A stretch of DNA of 64,000 nucleotides from Methylobacter sp. (GTDB taxonomy: Bacteria; Pseudomonadota; Gammaproteobacteria; Methylococcales; Methylomonadaceae): positions 44,693 through 108,692 of the forward strand of contig JAUYMY010000022.1 in the NCBI GenBank assembly GCA_030699385.1, read 5' to 3'. Each line of letters starts with the position of its first letter. The first letter of the stretch is position 1. Both the position numbers and the translations under genes were made by a program. Positions 31,677 through 40,528 of the stretch are shown here, piece by piece. The notes beneath the pieces were generated by a model that saw only the letters and a list, made by a program, of their open reading frames with translations, was not told where the DNA came from and searched no databases.

Positions 31677-31954
31677 TAGATTTTGAATGGGATGAAATAA
31701 AGGCTGAAAAAAACAAGAGAAAACATTCTGTTTCTTTCTACGAAGCAACAATTATTTTTGCGGATGAACTTTCGATTACTTTTCCAGAACACGAACATTC
31801 TGTAGAAGAAGATCGTTTTATTATCATTGGCTATTCTGTTAATAATTCGATTTTAGTCGTGTCGCATACACATCGATTAGATTACATTAGAATTATTAGT
31901 GCACGAAAAGCAACTACACGGGAAATACAATATTATGAACGAAGCAAAAACTGA
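31673..31954 (+). CDS. brnT: BrnT-family ribonuclease toxin
   Basis: 93 residues matching the BrnT (DUF497) layout: [41 protein letters not shown] and [17 protein letters not shown]. BrnT is a RelE-fold RNase that stops translation unless bound by BrnA. It has no promoter of its own visible: its ATG overlaps the trpD stop by 4 nt. The family's usual catalytic Lys/Arg/Glu positions look intact. Confidence 0.93.
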   Translation: MIDFEWDEIKAEKNKRKHSVSFYEATIIFADELSITFPEHEHSVEEDRFIIIGYSVNNSILVVSHTHRLDYIRIISARKATTREIQYYERSKN

Positions 31955-32171
31955 TGAATTAAAACCCGAGTATGATTTTCAAAATTTATCCGGCGCTGTA
32001 CGCGGCAAATATGCTGAAAAATATAGGGCTGGCGTCAATATAGTGCGCTTGGATGCCGATGTTGCTAGCCGGTTTCCTACAGAAAAATCGGTAAATGATG
32101 CTTTACGACAATTAATTACTATTGCTAATCAAACAGTAACCTTTCAAAAACAACAAGAAGCAAAACCATGA
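31935..32171 (+). CDS. brnA: BrnA-family antitoxin
   Basis: 78 residues from ATG 31935 ([14 protein letters not shown]); an in-frame upstream Met at 31899 lies deep in brnT. It starts 20 nt inside brnT. The C-terminal half ([28 protein letters not shown]) is a ribbon-helix-helix DNA-binding domain. Its stop TGA (32169-32171) overlaps the trpC ATG (32168). It normally represses its own promoter. Confidence 0.92.
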   Translation: MNEAKTDELKPEYDFQNLSGAVRGKYAEKYRAGVNIVRLDADVASRFPTEKSVNDALRQLITIANQTVTFQKQQEAKP

Positions 32172-32968
32172 CCGACACCCCTGACATCTTAAAAAAAATC
32201 CTCGATAAAAAAACCGAAGAAGTCGCCAAGCGCAGAACCGGCATGACTATTGCCAATCTGGAAGACATTGCCCAAGGCGTAGAAGGCCCACGCGGATTTT
32301 ATAACGCCCTGCAAGCCAAAGTCTTGGCCAAAAAACCGGCGATTATCGCGGAAATAAAAAAAGCCTCGCCCAGCAAAGGCGTGATCCGTGAAGATTTCCA
32401 GCCTATCGCCATCGGCCAGGATTACGCGATGAATGGCGCTACCTGTCTGTCGGTATTAACGGATAAAGATTTTTTCCAGGGCTCGGAAGTGTATTTGCAA
32501 ATGGTCAGGGAACGCTGCCCGCTGCCGGTGCTGCGCAAAGATTTTATGATTGACCCGTATCAAATCTATGAAGCCCGCGCTTTAGGCGCCGATTGTATTT
32601 TGCTGATCGTTTCCGCGTTAGACGATGGCCTGATGCACGAACTCTCTGATGTGGCGACGAAATTAGGCATGGATGTATTGGTGGAAGTGCATGATGCGGA
32701 AGAACTGCAGCGCGCGTTAACGCTGGATACTAAATTAATTGGCATCAATAACCGCAACCTTCGCACCTTTGAAACCTCATTGCAGACGACTTTGGATTTA
32801 AAGGCAGCAATTCCTGCAGACCGTATCATCATTACCGAAAGCGGCATTCATAGCCATGAAGACGTGCAGTTAATGCTGGATAACGAGGTTTATACGTTTC
32901 TGGTCGGTGAAGTATTTATGCGCGCGGAAAGTCCAGGGCAGAAGATGAAAACGTTGTTTGGCTTATAA
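32168..32968 (+). CDS. trpC: Indole-3-glycerol phosphate synthase
   Basis: Ring closure step of tryptophan synthesis. 266 residues, TIM barrel: [34 protein letters not shown] and [10 protein letters not shown]. Its start overlaps brnA by 4 nt, so it is coupled to antitoxin translation. The trp operon ends here; trpE, trpG, trpF, trpBA are elsewhere. Confidence 0.96.
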   Translation: MTDTPDILKKILDKKTEEVAKRRTGMTIANLEDIAQGVEGPRGFYNALQAKVLAKKPAIIAEIKKASPSKGVIREDFQPIAIGQDYAMNGATCLSVLTDKDFFQGSEVYLQMVRERCPLPVLRKDFMIDPYQIYEARALGADCILLIVSALDDGLMHELSDVATKLGMDVLVEVHDAEELQRALTLDTKLIGINNRNLRTFETSLQTTLDLKAAIPADRIIITESGIHSHEDVQLMLDNEVYTFLVGEVFMRAESPGQKMKTLFGL

Positions 32969-33406
32969 GACGGGGATATGTTGTTGATTCCTGTCATGGC
33001 GAACAAGCCATGAAGGGAACCAACTTGGGCAGTGTTTTTCTGGTTAACTAGAAAAAATGCTTATTTTGCTGCTTCAACAGATGACGTTGCAGCTGGTTTG
33101 CTTGGGCCTACGCCTGATTCGCCACAAGCGGCAAGTGTTGATACGGCAACCATTAACAACAAAAACTGGCTAATTTTTTTCATAGAATTATCTCTCATTA
33201 CGACAATTAAAATGCCTCCGCTTTTTTATAAAACAGAGGTAGGAAGGGACGTAAAGTCCTTGATGGAGCGGGTTCAGTATGACAGTTCTAAACCCATATA
33301 TCAAAACTATTACGGGCCATAAAGCCCTATGGCGCTGACCTTAAATTAGGCGCTGAATGTCCGATTTAACTTAATGTGCTGAATTGACGGATAAAGGTTT
33401 CAAAAA
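32969..33406. other. trpC-murI gap
   Basis: Holds a small lipoprotein gene on the minus strand (33061-33183) and, upstream of murI, a stretch with hairpins such as AAGGGACGTAAAGTCCTT (33242-33259) and CGGGCC-ATAAA-GCCC (33312 region). A further TCATGGC-GAACAA-GCCATGA palindrome lies at 32994-33013. I could not match any of them to a known RNA family. Confidence 0.45.
33061..33183 (-). CDS. Small lipoprotein, 40 residues
   Basis: Begins MKKISQFLLLMVAVSTL, lipobox L-A-A-C, then a short Gly/Ser/Pro tail (GESGVGPSKPAATS). GAGAG lies 8 nt before the ATG. Codes for a mature peptide of about 22 residues anchored by lipid. It resembles the tiny outer-membrane lipoproteins (LptM-like size), but the LptM motif is absent. 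Not part of a longer open frame. Confidence 0.7.
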   Translation of the reverse strand: MKKISQFLLLMVAVSTLAACGESGVGPSKPAATSSVEAAK

Positions 33407-34270
33407 TTGAATGCTGTAAATCCCATTGGTGTTTTCGATTCCGGCGTTGGCGGATTATCGGTGCTGCAGGAAATTCGGCGGGCGCTGCCGGGGGAGCATC
33501 TGTTGTATGTCGCCGACTCCGCCCATGCGCCTTATGGCGATAAATCCCAGCAATTTATCGAGGCCCGTTCCATTGCGATCAGCGAATTTTTGCTGAGTCA
33601 AAACGTCAAGGCCATTGTTGTTGCCTGTAACACAGCAACCGGCGCGGCGGTGACAACATTACGCTCACATTTCACGATGCCGATTATTGCAATGGAGCCT
33701 GCGGTAAAACCGGCCGCCGCACACAGCCGAACCGGCGTAATCGGCGTCCTGGCCACACGCCGAACATTGGCTAGCGCTAATTTTGTACGGCTGTTTGCGC
33801 GCTACGGTAACGAGGTGCAGATAGTGGGACAAGCCTGCCCCGGACTGGTCGAGCAGGTAGAAGCAGGTGATTTGTCCGGTGCTAAAACTCGGCTGCTGCT
33901 GGAGCGTTATCTGCTGCCATTGCTGGAACAAAATGCCGACACGATAGTGCTGGGCTGTACCCATTACCCCTTTTTGGCGCCCTTGATACAGGACATCGCG
34001 GGGACTGACGTGGCCGTGATAGATTCCGCCGCCGCTGTAGCGCGGCAACTGCAGCGGCGTTTGGAGGTCGTGCATTTGTTGGCGGATGCAACGAAAGTCG
34101 GTACTGAATGTTTCTGGACTAGCGGCTCACTCAATAAAGCGCAACCGTTAGTCAGTCAGTTATGGCAAGCTAATGTCAGCGTCAGCGTCAGCGCTCTGCC
34201 GGATATAGAAGGCAGGCTGCCTTCGGAGTTGAATCCACCCTCTGAATTACTGGCCGACTACGCCAAATAG
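33407..34270 (+). CDS. murI: Glutamate racemase
   Basis: Makes D-glutamate for peptidoglycan. 287 residues, with the N-terminal signature NPIGVFDSGVGGLSVL, then first catalytic Cys VVACNTATGAAV and second VLGCTHYPFL. The start is TTG at 33407, with AAAGG 9 nt upstream; the nearby ATG is out of frame. TTG may keep its level low. Confidence 0.94.
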   Translation: MNAVNPIGVFDSGVGGLSVLQEIRRALPGEHLLYVADSAHAPYGDKSQQFIEARSIAISEFLLSQNVKAIVVACNTATGAAVTTLRSHFTMPIIAMEPAVKPAAAHSRTGVIGVLATRRTLASANFVRLFARYGNEVQIVGQACPGLVEQVEAGDLSGAKTRLLLERYLLPLLEQNADTIVLGCTHYPFLAPLIQDIAGTDVAVIDSAAAVARQLQRRLEVVHLLADATKVGTECFWTSGSLNKAQPLVSQLWQANVSVSVSALPDIEGRLPSELNPPSELLADYAK

Positions 34271-34368
34271 ACTAATCCCCTTGCTTTTTGGTATAATTCC
34301 CGAGTTTTCGGAAGCCTTTCGGTTATCCGTTTTTGCGCGTTTTCATTTCATCAATCTGGAGAATAGTT

Positions 34369-35382
34369 ATGCCAATTAAAGTTGCAATCAATGGTTATGG
34401 TCGTATTGGGCGTAATATCGTCCGCGCATTATACGAATCGGGCCGTACCAATGAAATTCAAGTTGTTGCAATCAACGACTTAGGTGACGCTAAGACCAAT
34501 GCTCACCTGACTCAATATGATTCAGTGCATGGCAAATTCCCCTTCGAAGTGAGTGTCGATGGCGATTATATTGTTATCAATGGCGATAAAATCAGAGTGT
34601 TCTCAGAAAGAGACCCTTCAAAACTGCCTTGGGCAGAGCTGGGTGTTGATGCTGTCCACGAATGTACCGGTTTTTTTGCCAGCAAAGCTAAAGCCTCTGC
34701 GCATATCGCAGCTGGCGCCAAAAAAGTGATTATTTCTGCACCGGGCGGTGCTGATGTTGATGCCACCATCGTTTACGGTGTCAACCATGATGTGTTGAAA
34801 GCCTCAGATACCGTTATTTCCAATGCCTCATGCACCACTAACTGCTTAGCGCCTTTAGTTAAGCCGTTATTGGACACCATCGGCATTGCTCACGGCTTAA
34901 TGACCACCATCCATTCTTACACCAACGACCAAGTTTTAACCGACGTTTATCACAGCGATTTGCATCGTGCGCGTTCAGCGACACAATCAATGATTCCTAC
35001 CAAAACCGGCGCGGCTGCAGCGGTAGGTTTAGTGTTGCCTGAATTGGTCGGCAAAATGGACGGTTTCGCAATGCGCGTACCGACTATCAATGTGTCCGTA
35101 GTCGACTTAACCTTCCAAGCGGCTAGAAACACCACTAAAGAAGAAATCGACCAAATCTTAAAAGCAGCGTCTGAAGGCCCATTAAAAGGCATTTTGGAAT
35201 TTAACAGCTTGCCATTAGTTTCAATCGACTTTAATCATAACCCTGCGTCATCAATTTATGACTCCGCCTTGACCAAAGTCATGAACGGCAACATGGTTAA
35301 GGTTTTATCGTGGTACGACAACGAATGGGGCTTCTCAAACCGTATGTTGGACACCACCATTGCTTTAGTTAACGCAAAATAA
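34369..35382 (+). CDS. gapA: Glyceraldehyde-3-phosphate dehydrogenase, type I
   Basis: 337 residues from ATG 34369 ([15 protein letters not shown]), with TGGAGAA upstream. Rossmann nucleotide motif at the N terminus and catalytic Cys in [12 protein letters not shown] (C about 155), with later His in SYTNDQ context. Fifteen nt before pyk, so gap-pyk form an operon. Confidence 0.96.
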   Translation: MPIKVAINGYGRIGRNIVRALYESGRTNEIQVVAINDLGDAKTNAHLTQYDSVHGKFPFEVSVDGDYIVINGDKIRVFSERDPSKLPWAELGVDAVHECTGFFASKAKASAHIAAGAKKVIISAPGGADVDATIVYGVNHDVLKASDTVISNASCTTNCLAPLVKPLLDTIGIAHGLMTTIHSYTNDQVLTDVYHSDLHRARSATQSMIPTKTGAAAAVGLVLPELVGKMDGFAMRVPTINVSVVDLTFQAARNTTKEEIDQILKAASEGPLKGILEFNSLPLVSIDFNHNPASSIYDSALTKVMNGNMVKVLSWYDNEWGFSNRMLDTTIALVNAK

Positions 35383-35397
35383 CGGATTTTCAACCTA

Positions 35398-36819
35398 ATG
35401 TTAAGAAGAACCAAAATTTTAGCCACCTTAGGCCCGGCCACTGATAAACCCGGCGTACTCGAAGGTATGTTTGCGGCCGGTCTTGACTTTGTTCGGATGA
35501 ATTTCTCACACGGCTCGGCTGAAGACCACATTAACCGAGCCAATGCGGTGCGTGAGCTTAGCCTGAAAACCGGCAGATTGGTCGGTATTTTGGCTGATTT
35601 ACAAGGCCCGAAAATCCGTATCGCCCGTTTTAAAGACACCAAGGTGGTTTTAAACGAAGGTCAGGATTTTGCCCTGGACATCAATCTTGATCCGATGGCC
35701 GGTGATCATACGCAAGTTGGCATCACTTACGAACCGTTAGCTTTAGAAGTTAAGCCGGGCAGCCGTTTATTGCTGGATGATGGCCGTATCGTGTTGGACG
35801 TGGTCAATGTCGAAAACATGCGTGTTAACTGCAAGGTTATCGTCGGCGGCGACCTGTCTAACAACAAAGGCATCAACCTGTTGGGCGGCGGCCTTTCGGC
35901 GGCGGCATTAACCGACAAAGACAAAGAAGATATTAAAACCATTGCGATTATGAAATGCGATTATGTCGCCATTTCTTTTCCGCGCACGGCTGAAGATCTT
36001 CATGAAGCGCGTCGTTTGTTGGTTGCAGCCGGTTGTCATGCCGGTATTGTTGCTAAAGTGGAACGCGCTGAAGCATTGGACGTGATCGACGAAATCATCC
36101 TGGCATCTGATGCAGTGATGGTTGCGCGTGGCGATTTGGGCGTTGAAATTGGCGATGCCAATCTGCCTGCCGTACAAAAAATGCTGATTGACCGTACCCG
36201 TTCGCTAAACCGCGTTGCCATTACTGCAACACAAATGATGGAATCGATGATAGAAAACCCGATTCCTACACGGGCTGAAGTTTTTGACGTGGCTAATGCA
36301 GTTTATGACGGCACTGACGTGATCATGCTGTCGGCGGAAACGGCATCGGGTAAATATCCGATTAAAGCCATTGAAGCCATGAATCGCGTGTGTGTTGAAG
36401 CGGAAAAACAACCTAAAGTCCGCGTATCAAGGCATCGTGTGGAACTTCAGTTTGAGCGCGTCGATGAAGCCATCGCCATGTCGGCAATGTATTTGGCCAA
36501 CCATAGCAAAATACACGGTATTGCCGCATTGACTGAATCAGGCTCAACGCCCTTATGGATGTCCAGAATCAGTTCGGGCATTCCTATTTTTGCGTTCAGC
36601 CCACATCAGGAAACACTGGGGCGAGTCACTTTATATCGCGGTGTTTTTCCGGTGCTGTTTATTCATGACTTAAGTGACCACGCTGAAGTAAACCGGGCTA
36701 TTGTTGCGGAACTAAAAAGACGCCATGTGGCTTATGAGGGTGATACCTTCATCATCACGCAAGGTGACTTGGAAGGCATAGCAGGTGGCACTAACGCATT
36801 AAAAGTGGTTACTGTTTGA
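35398..36819 (+). CDS. pyk: Pyruvate kinase
   Basis: 473 residues. N-terminal [16 protein letters not shown], then FVRMNFSHG, catalytic [10 protein letters not shown] and [10 protein letters not shown], and C-terminal regulatory domain ending in the [17 protein letters not shown] type. It is closer in length to PykA than PykF. Ends in a strong terminator. Confidence 0.96.
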   Translation: MLRRTKILATLGPATDKPGVLEGMFAAGLDFVRMNFSHGSAEDHINRANAVRELSLKTGRLVGILADLQGPKIRIARFKDTKVVLNEGQDFALDINLDPMAGDHTQVGITYEPLALEVKPGSRLLLDDGRIVLDVVNVENMRVNCKVIVGGDLSNNKGINLLGGGLSAAALTDKDKEDIKTIAIMKCDYVAISFPRTAEDLHEARRLLVAAGCHAGIVAKVERAEALDVIDEIILASDAVMVARGDLGVEIGDANLPAVQKMLIDRTRSLNRVAITATQMMESMIENPIPTRAEVFDVANAVYDGTDVIMLSAETASGKYPIKAIEAMNRVCVEAEKQPKVRVSRHRVELQFERVDEAIAMSAMYLANHSKIHGIAALTESGSTPLWMSRISSGIPIFAFSPHQETLGRVTLYRGVFPVLFIHDLSDHAEVNRAIVAELKRRHVAYEGDTFIITQGDLEGIAGGTNALKVVTV

Positions 36820-36878
36820 TAAGAAATCGTGTGACCTTGCCACCAGAAAATTAAATTGGGTGGCAAAGGCTTTATCTA

Positions 36879-36912
36879 AATGGTCTGGAATTTTTCCAGG
36901 CCATTTTTTTTT
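36879..36912 (+). terminator. Rho-independent terminator after pyk
   Basis: AATGGTCTGGAA and TTCCAGGCCATT stem with a short T loop, followed by T9. Confidence 0.9.
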
Positions 36913-37056
36913 GCCGGTAACAAAGTTAAAAAGATTCACCACGAAGTACACGAAGTTTAATTCTTAAATCGCTCCAACGTGGAAATGCAGTCATTGACGC
37001 TCCGCGTCCCGTATGTCTTCCAGCTTGGGAACGAGACATTTTCCCCTACCACAAGG

Positions 37057-37380
37057 CTACAAACGCGAAAGTACCAGTTGATTAATTGATACGCCCTGTT
37101 CGGCGGAAAGAATCGCCAGATTGCGATGCACATCCGGCGGCACCCGCAAAGTAATATTTCCCTTATAGTGCCGAGCTCCGAGAGGTTCCGGGATAATGCC
37201 ACCCTCTTCTTCTATCCAACAAATTGATTCATTCACCACAAATTCGATCTCCTTCAGTGCTTTTTCAGGTGTCTTGCCATGAGCGGCCAAAGAAGGAAAC
37301 TCAAGGCAGCGGGCGATATGGAGCTGATCCTCATTTGACCACTCAATACGATAGGTATATTTATTTGCGTCATACTTCAT
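37057..37380 (-). CDS. HicB-family antitoxin, orphan
   Basis: 107 residues. N-terminal HicB-like RNase-H-fold domain (YTYRIEWSNEDQLHIARCLEFPSLAAHGKTPEKALKEI) and C-terminal ribbon-helix-helix (NITLRVPPDVHRNLAILSAEQGVSINQLVLSRL). HicB normally pairs with a small HicA mRNA-cleaving toxin upstream. No hicA was found in the 540 nt on either side. Alternatively a stand-alone regulator. Confidence 0.88.
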   Translation of the reverse strand: MKYDANKYTYRIEWSNEDQLHIARCLEFPSLAAHGKTPEKALKEIEFVVNESICWIEEEGGIIPEPLGARHYKGNITLRVPPDVHRNLAILSAEQGVSINQLVLSRL

Positions 37381-37430
37381 GTTTTTTCTCTAATTTTTTC
37401 AATTGCCTTTTTTACCTGAAGCCTCTAAGG

Positions 37431-37530
37431 CCGGACGGGGCATGTTGCCCCGTCCGAAACGTTTTATGTTCGCATCAAAACGTTGCAACGGGGTACATAC
37501 CCCGTCGCGCGTTCGAACATACAATCGATT
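37431..37530. repeat. Double-hairpin REP element (REP2 family)
   Basis: GGACGGGG-CATGTTG-CCCCGTCC hairpin, AAACGTTTTATGTTCGC linker, then GACGGGG type hairpin with GTACAT loop. Same family as the copies around the RAYT gene. Confidence 0.8.
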
Positions 37531-37773
37531 AAGTATAACGATGAGCGCGGCGCGTGGGAGCGAGGAATAACTTTGAACGCAGAGGCGGCGATCATAAGGT
37601 AAGCGTCGCCATTTTATGTCCCCTAATCCGAAAAAAACCAAGTCAAAGTATATCACGACAAAAAACCGCCTCGGTTTCCCGGCGGCGGTTTGTTTAGATC
37701 ATTCCGAAAGAAACTCTGCGAGACTCTGCGGTTAAATAAAGCTGGAGCGTGGGAACCAGGAATAAATAAAACC

Positions 37774-37874
37774 TGTGGGAGCGGCCACCCGGCCGCGAAT
37801 AGCCCACGATTGTTCGCGGCCGGGTGGCCACGAATAGCCCACGATTGTTCGCGGCCGGGTGGCCGCTCCCACAA
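37774..37874. repeat. GTGGGAGCGG palindromic repeat (REP1 family), with internal duplication
   Basis: TTGTGGGAGCGGCCACCCGG arms around TTCGCGGCC. Here the inner part (CACGAATAGCCCACGATTG) is repeated. Other copies: 40773-40839, 42131-42196, 63497-63563. The arms meet in hairpins near 30 bp long. Confidence 0.85.
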
Positions 37875-37920
37875 CTTAGGTATAACGATAAAGCGGAACG
37901 AGACATTTTTTGCAAACCAT

Positions 37921-38409
37921 TTAATCCACTCTATTTTCTATTTCATCATCATTGAGTAAACGTATTGATTTTATCTGAGCCAAAGCAATGGGATGACCTA
38001 ATGAAGCGGCTTTGGCAATCCACATCATGGCAAGATTATTGTCTTTAGCGACACCCTGACCCTTCAAATAACAACGTCCTAGTAAATGCATTGCATCAGC
38101 AAAGCCTTGCTTGGTCGCCAGTTCCAGCCAATAAATAGCACTTTGATATTTATGATGCTCTAAAAAAAGGACAGCTAAATCATTTTGAGCACGGGCGTCA
38201 CCCGCATCAGCACTTTGAATCAACTTAATATCATCGTCTTCAAAAGCAATGCACATATCGTTTTTGATCGAATCAAAACAGATCATGACTTTGTTTTTAT
38301 CCTGATGATTGGAGGCACAGCGTAAACTGCCATCGGCAAGGCGGCGTCTTAGTGTGCTCAAGCTCCATTCGGTTAAAGTGGCGGCTGCTTGAAGGCTAAT
38401 AGGGTGCAT
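37921..38409 (-). CDS. Sel1-repeat protein with N-terminal helix-turn-helix-like segment
   Basis: 162 residues. Residues 4-29 (SLQAAATLTEWSLSTLRRRLADGSL) look like a MerR/excisionase-type helix-turn-helix. Residues 60-150 carry two to three Sel1/TPR-like repeats (DAGDARAQNDLAVLFLEHHKYQSAIYWLELATKQG; FADAMHLLGRCYLKGQGVAKD). The ribosome site AAAGGA fits ATG 38409. Three 31-bp repeats sit just upstream. Divergent from pilA. Function unknown; perhaps a pilin regulator. Confidence 0.8.
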   Translation of the reverse strand: MHPISLQAAATLTEWSLSTLRRRLADGSLRCASNHQDKNKVMICFDSIKNDMCIAFEDDDIKLIQSADAGDARAQNDLAVLFLEHHKYQSAIYWLELATKQGFADAMHLLGRCYLKGQGVAKDNNLAMMWIAKAASLGHPIALAQIKSIRLLNDDEIENRVD

Positions 38410-38442
38410 GTTATATCCTTTAATTCATGTTTGTAATGTGCG

Positions 38443-38529
38443 TGACACCGTTTTTTGATGGTCATTTCTACTTTGACACCGTTTTTTGATGGTCATTTTT
38501 ATTTTGACACAGTTTTTTTGATGGTCATC
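38443..38529. repeat. Three direct 31-bp repeats (iterons) upstream of the Sel1 gene
   Basis: Units start at 38443, 38474 and 38505, each TGACACCG-TTTTTTGATGGTCAT-like. Each unit has inverted TGAC/GTCA ends. They occupy the leader or promoter region of the Sel1 gene, 34 nt from its ATG, and the far side of the pilA intergenic. Not CRISPR: no spacers differ. Confidence 0.85.
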
Positions 38530-38698
38530 ATTGGGTTTATGGCGAGTCTCAATAAAATAATAACTTGAGTTGAACGTTATGACCGATTTTTTTTGATGAC
38601 AATCTCGATTATATTTTAATCTAAAGAAAGGCTAATAACTTGTTTTAATAGGTGTTATCAATCAGACTAACCATTAAATATCAGGGTTGCACGCGACA

Positions 38699-38715
38699 TG
38701 GCACAGCTTCTGCTT
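38699..38715 (+). promoter_or_regulatory. Sigma-54 promoter of pilA
   Basis: TGGCACAGCTTCTGCTT: GG at -24 and GC at -12 separated by 10 nt, as required for RpoN. It lies 45 nt before the pilA ATG. In Pseudomonas pilA is RpoN/PilR-driven, so this fits. Confidence 0.85.
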
Positions 38716-38759
38716 AAAGTTTTGTTGAAGTTTATTTTTAACTTAACGAGGATTTACTC

Positions 38760-39209
38760 ATGAACACATTATCTATGAAAAAAGCACAACAAGGTTTTAC
38801 CTTAATCGAGTTAATGATCGTGGTCGCGATTATTGGTATTTTGGCGTCGGTGGCGATTCCGGCTTATTCAGATTACACAATCAAAGCTAAGGTGGGTAAC
38901 GCACTTACTGCAGCTGACTCGCTAAAGACAGCTGTTGGCACTTGTGCCCAAGAAGCAGGTGGCATTCTTACTTCCTGCGATACTGGTTCGGCTGGAATTC
39001 CGGCATTTACTCCTACCAAAGAAGTTACTGCAGCAACGGTTACCGACGGGGCAATTGCCCTAACTCTTGGAACCGGAATTGGTACAGGTGTGGATGGCTT
39101 AGTCATTACTATGACTCCAACGGTTGGTACCACCAGTATTACTTGGAATAATACATCAACCGTTACACACGCTGTAGCTTTAGCGGCTATTGTAAAGAAT
39201 AATATTTAG
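38760..39209 (+). CDS. pilA: Type IV major pilin PilA
   Basis: 149 residues. A short 12-residue leader is cut by prepilin peptidase at G|F; the mature N terminus [22 protein letters not shown] has the Glu5. One Cys pair near the C-terminal half ([13 protein letters not shown]) may form the D-loop. GAGGA before ATG. RpoN promoter upstream. Followed by repeats with a terminator. Confidence 0.95.
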   Translation: MNTLSMKKAQQGFTLIELMIVVAIIGILASVAIPAYSDYTIKAKVGNALTAADSLKTAVGTCAQEAGGILTSCDTGSAGIPAFTPTKEVTAATVTDGAIALTLGTGIGTGVDGLVITMTPTVGTTSITWNNTSTVTHAVALAAIVKNNI

Positions 39210-39236
39210 CCGAACGCCGAACGCCGAACGCCGAAC
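39209..39236 (+). repeat. Tandem 7-bp repeat after pilA
   Basis: GCCGAAC four times beginning at the last base of the pilA stop codon, then merging into a REP2 half (GCGCGACGGGG). Confidence 0.85.
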
Positions 39237-39287
39237 GCGCGACGGGGTATGTACCCCGTCGCAACGTTTTGATGGCTAACTAAAACG

Positions 39288-39320
39288 AACCGCCCTTGGG
39301 AAACTGGGGGTGGTTTTTTT
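39288..39320 (+). terminator. Terminator copy 1 after pilA
   Basis: AACCGCCC-TTGGGAAACTGG-GGGTGGTT stem with T7. The same sequence recurs at 39404-39435 and 39907-39939. Confidence 0.8.
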
Positions 39321-39403
39321 ATGCCCGAACGCGCGACGGGGTATGTACGAACGCGCGACGGGGTATGTACCCCGTTGCAACGTTTTGATGGCTAACTAAA
39401 ACG

Positions 39404-39435
39404 AACCGCCCTTGGGAAACTGGGGGTGGTTTTTT
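39404..39435 (+). terminator. Terminator copy 2
   Basis: Same 33-nt hairpin as 39288-39320; no gene lies between the two. Confidence 0.7.
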
Positions 39436-39436
39436 G

Positions 39437-39490
39437 TCTCGTTCCCAAGCTCCAGCTTGGGAATGCAGTCCCTCAAGCTCTGCTTGACGA
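39437..39490. repeat. GTTCCCAAGCTCCAGCTTGGGAA palindrome (REP3 family)
   Basis: GTTCCCAAGCT and AGCTTGGGAA arms with a short CC loop, followed by a second, looser half (CAAGCTCTGCTTG). Copies at 41562, 42075, 42210, 62391, 63459 and 63829. Confidence 0.8.
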
Positions 39491-39564
39491 ACACTTTCTC
39501 GCTGAGTAATACAATCTATGGGACGTAGCCGCTACAAAATTCTGAACGAAGCTTATCCTTACTT

Positions 39565-39895
39565 TCACGAACGCGCGACGGGGTATGTACCCCGTTGCAA
39601 CGTTTTGATGCGAACATAAAACGTTTCGGACGGGGCAACATGCCCCGTCCGGCCTTGTTTTTTTATGCCTGAATGTCTCGCCGAACGCGCGACGAGGTAT
39701 GTACCGAACGCGCGACGGGGTACGTACCCCGTCGAACGCGCGACGGGGTATGTACCCCGTTGCAACGTTTTGACGCGAACATAAAACGTTTCGGACGGGG
39801 CAACATGCCCCGTCCGGCCTTGGCGCTTCTTGAGATATATCCCTTTGGCCCGAACGCGCGACGGGGTATGTACCCCGTTGCAACGTTTTGATGGC
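39565..39895. repeat. REP2 tandem cluster
   Basis: Several copies of GAACGCGCGACGGGGTATGTACCCCGTTGCAACGTTTTGA followed by GCGAACATAAAACGTTTCGGACGGGGCAACATGCCCCGTCCGG, each about 88 nt, in tandem with truncated pieces. No real gene inside; the long minus-strand frame (39473-39883) is repeat-made. Confidence 0.85.
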
Positions 39896-39906
39896 TAACT
39901 AAAACG

Positions 39907-39939
39907 AACCGCCCTTGGGAAACTGGGGGTGGTTTTTTT
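39907..39939 (+). terminator. Terminator copy 3, before the RAYT gene
   Basis: Third copy of the pilA-type terminator, 52 nt before the RAYT ATG. Confidence 0.7.
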
Positions 39940-39991
39940 ATGCCTGAATCACATATAATTACGCACGATTCCCATACAAAGAGGAAGTGCC

Positions 39992-40492
39992 ATGCCGTCT
40001 CGACGCGTAGCCGCTGAGCTTAATGCCGGAACTTATTATCTTACTCTAACCGTTCAACGCTGGTATTACCTGTTTGATCGTTATAACCGTTGGCAGATTA
40101 TGTCTGATTCGATTCAGTATTGCCAAGACAACAAAGGCCTGGAATTGAACGGCTATGTTTTTATGCTGAATCATATTCATCTCATCGTCACTTCGCCTGA
40201 TATGGCAGGATTTTTACGCGACTTTAAACGCTTCACTTCCACCCAATTTAAAGCCAACCTTGAAACCACAGAGCCGAGTGTTTTGAAATTGTTTGTTGAC
40301 ACGCAAGGACGTTACCGGTTTTGGATGGAAACTAATGCTCCGAAAAAGGTTGAGAACCTCGCGTTTTATCTTCAAAAACTTAACTATATTCATGAAAATC
40401 CAGTACGGAAAGGTTATGTTTTTTATCCTGAACATTGGCGTTGGTCATCGGCCAATCCGACTTCGCCACTTCTTATCAAATTACTTGGTTAA
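39992..40492 (+). CDS. REP-associated tyrosine transposase (RAYT, TnpA_REP / IS200-like Y1)
   Basis: 166 residues, a single-stranded DNA transposase-like Y1 HUH fold. The His pair in MLNHIHLIV near residues 51-59 and the Tyr in LQKLNYIHENPVRKG near 131-141 are intact. N-terminal GTYYLTLTVQRWYYLFDR is typical of RAYTs, not of IS200 proper. It is bordered on both sides by palindromes of the REP2 type (39840-39895 and 40529-40566), its likely substrates. No flanking insertion repeats seen. Confidence 0.9.
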   Translation: MPSRRVAAELNAGTYYLTLTVQRWYYLFDRYNRWQIMSDSIQYCQDNKGLELNGYVFMLNHIHLIVTSPDMAGFLRDFKRFTSTQFKANLETTEPSVLKLFVDTQGRYRFWMETNAPKKVENLAFYLQKLNYIHENPVRKGYVFYPEHWRWSSANPTSPLLIKLLG

Positions 40493-40528
40493 TTAGGATA
40501 CAAAAACAAAGGGCGATTATATTTAAGC

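Noticed and set aside
33032..33322. 96-residue plus-strand open frame
   Set aside because: It lies antisense to the small lipoprotein and has no ribosome site or family likeness.
38443..38529. Three direct repeats considered as a CRISPR array
   Set aside because: The units are contiguous at an exact 31-nt period with almost the same sequence throughout; there are no unique spacers and no cas genes.
39473..39883. 136-residue minus-strand open frame
   Set aside because: It is made entirely of REP2 repeats and encodes a repeated PVARS-type sequence; no start site or family.
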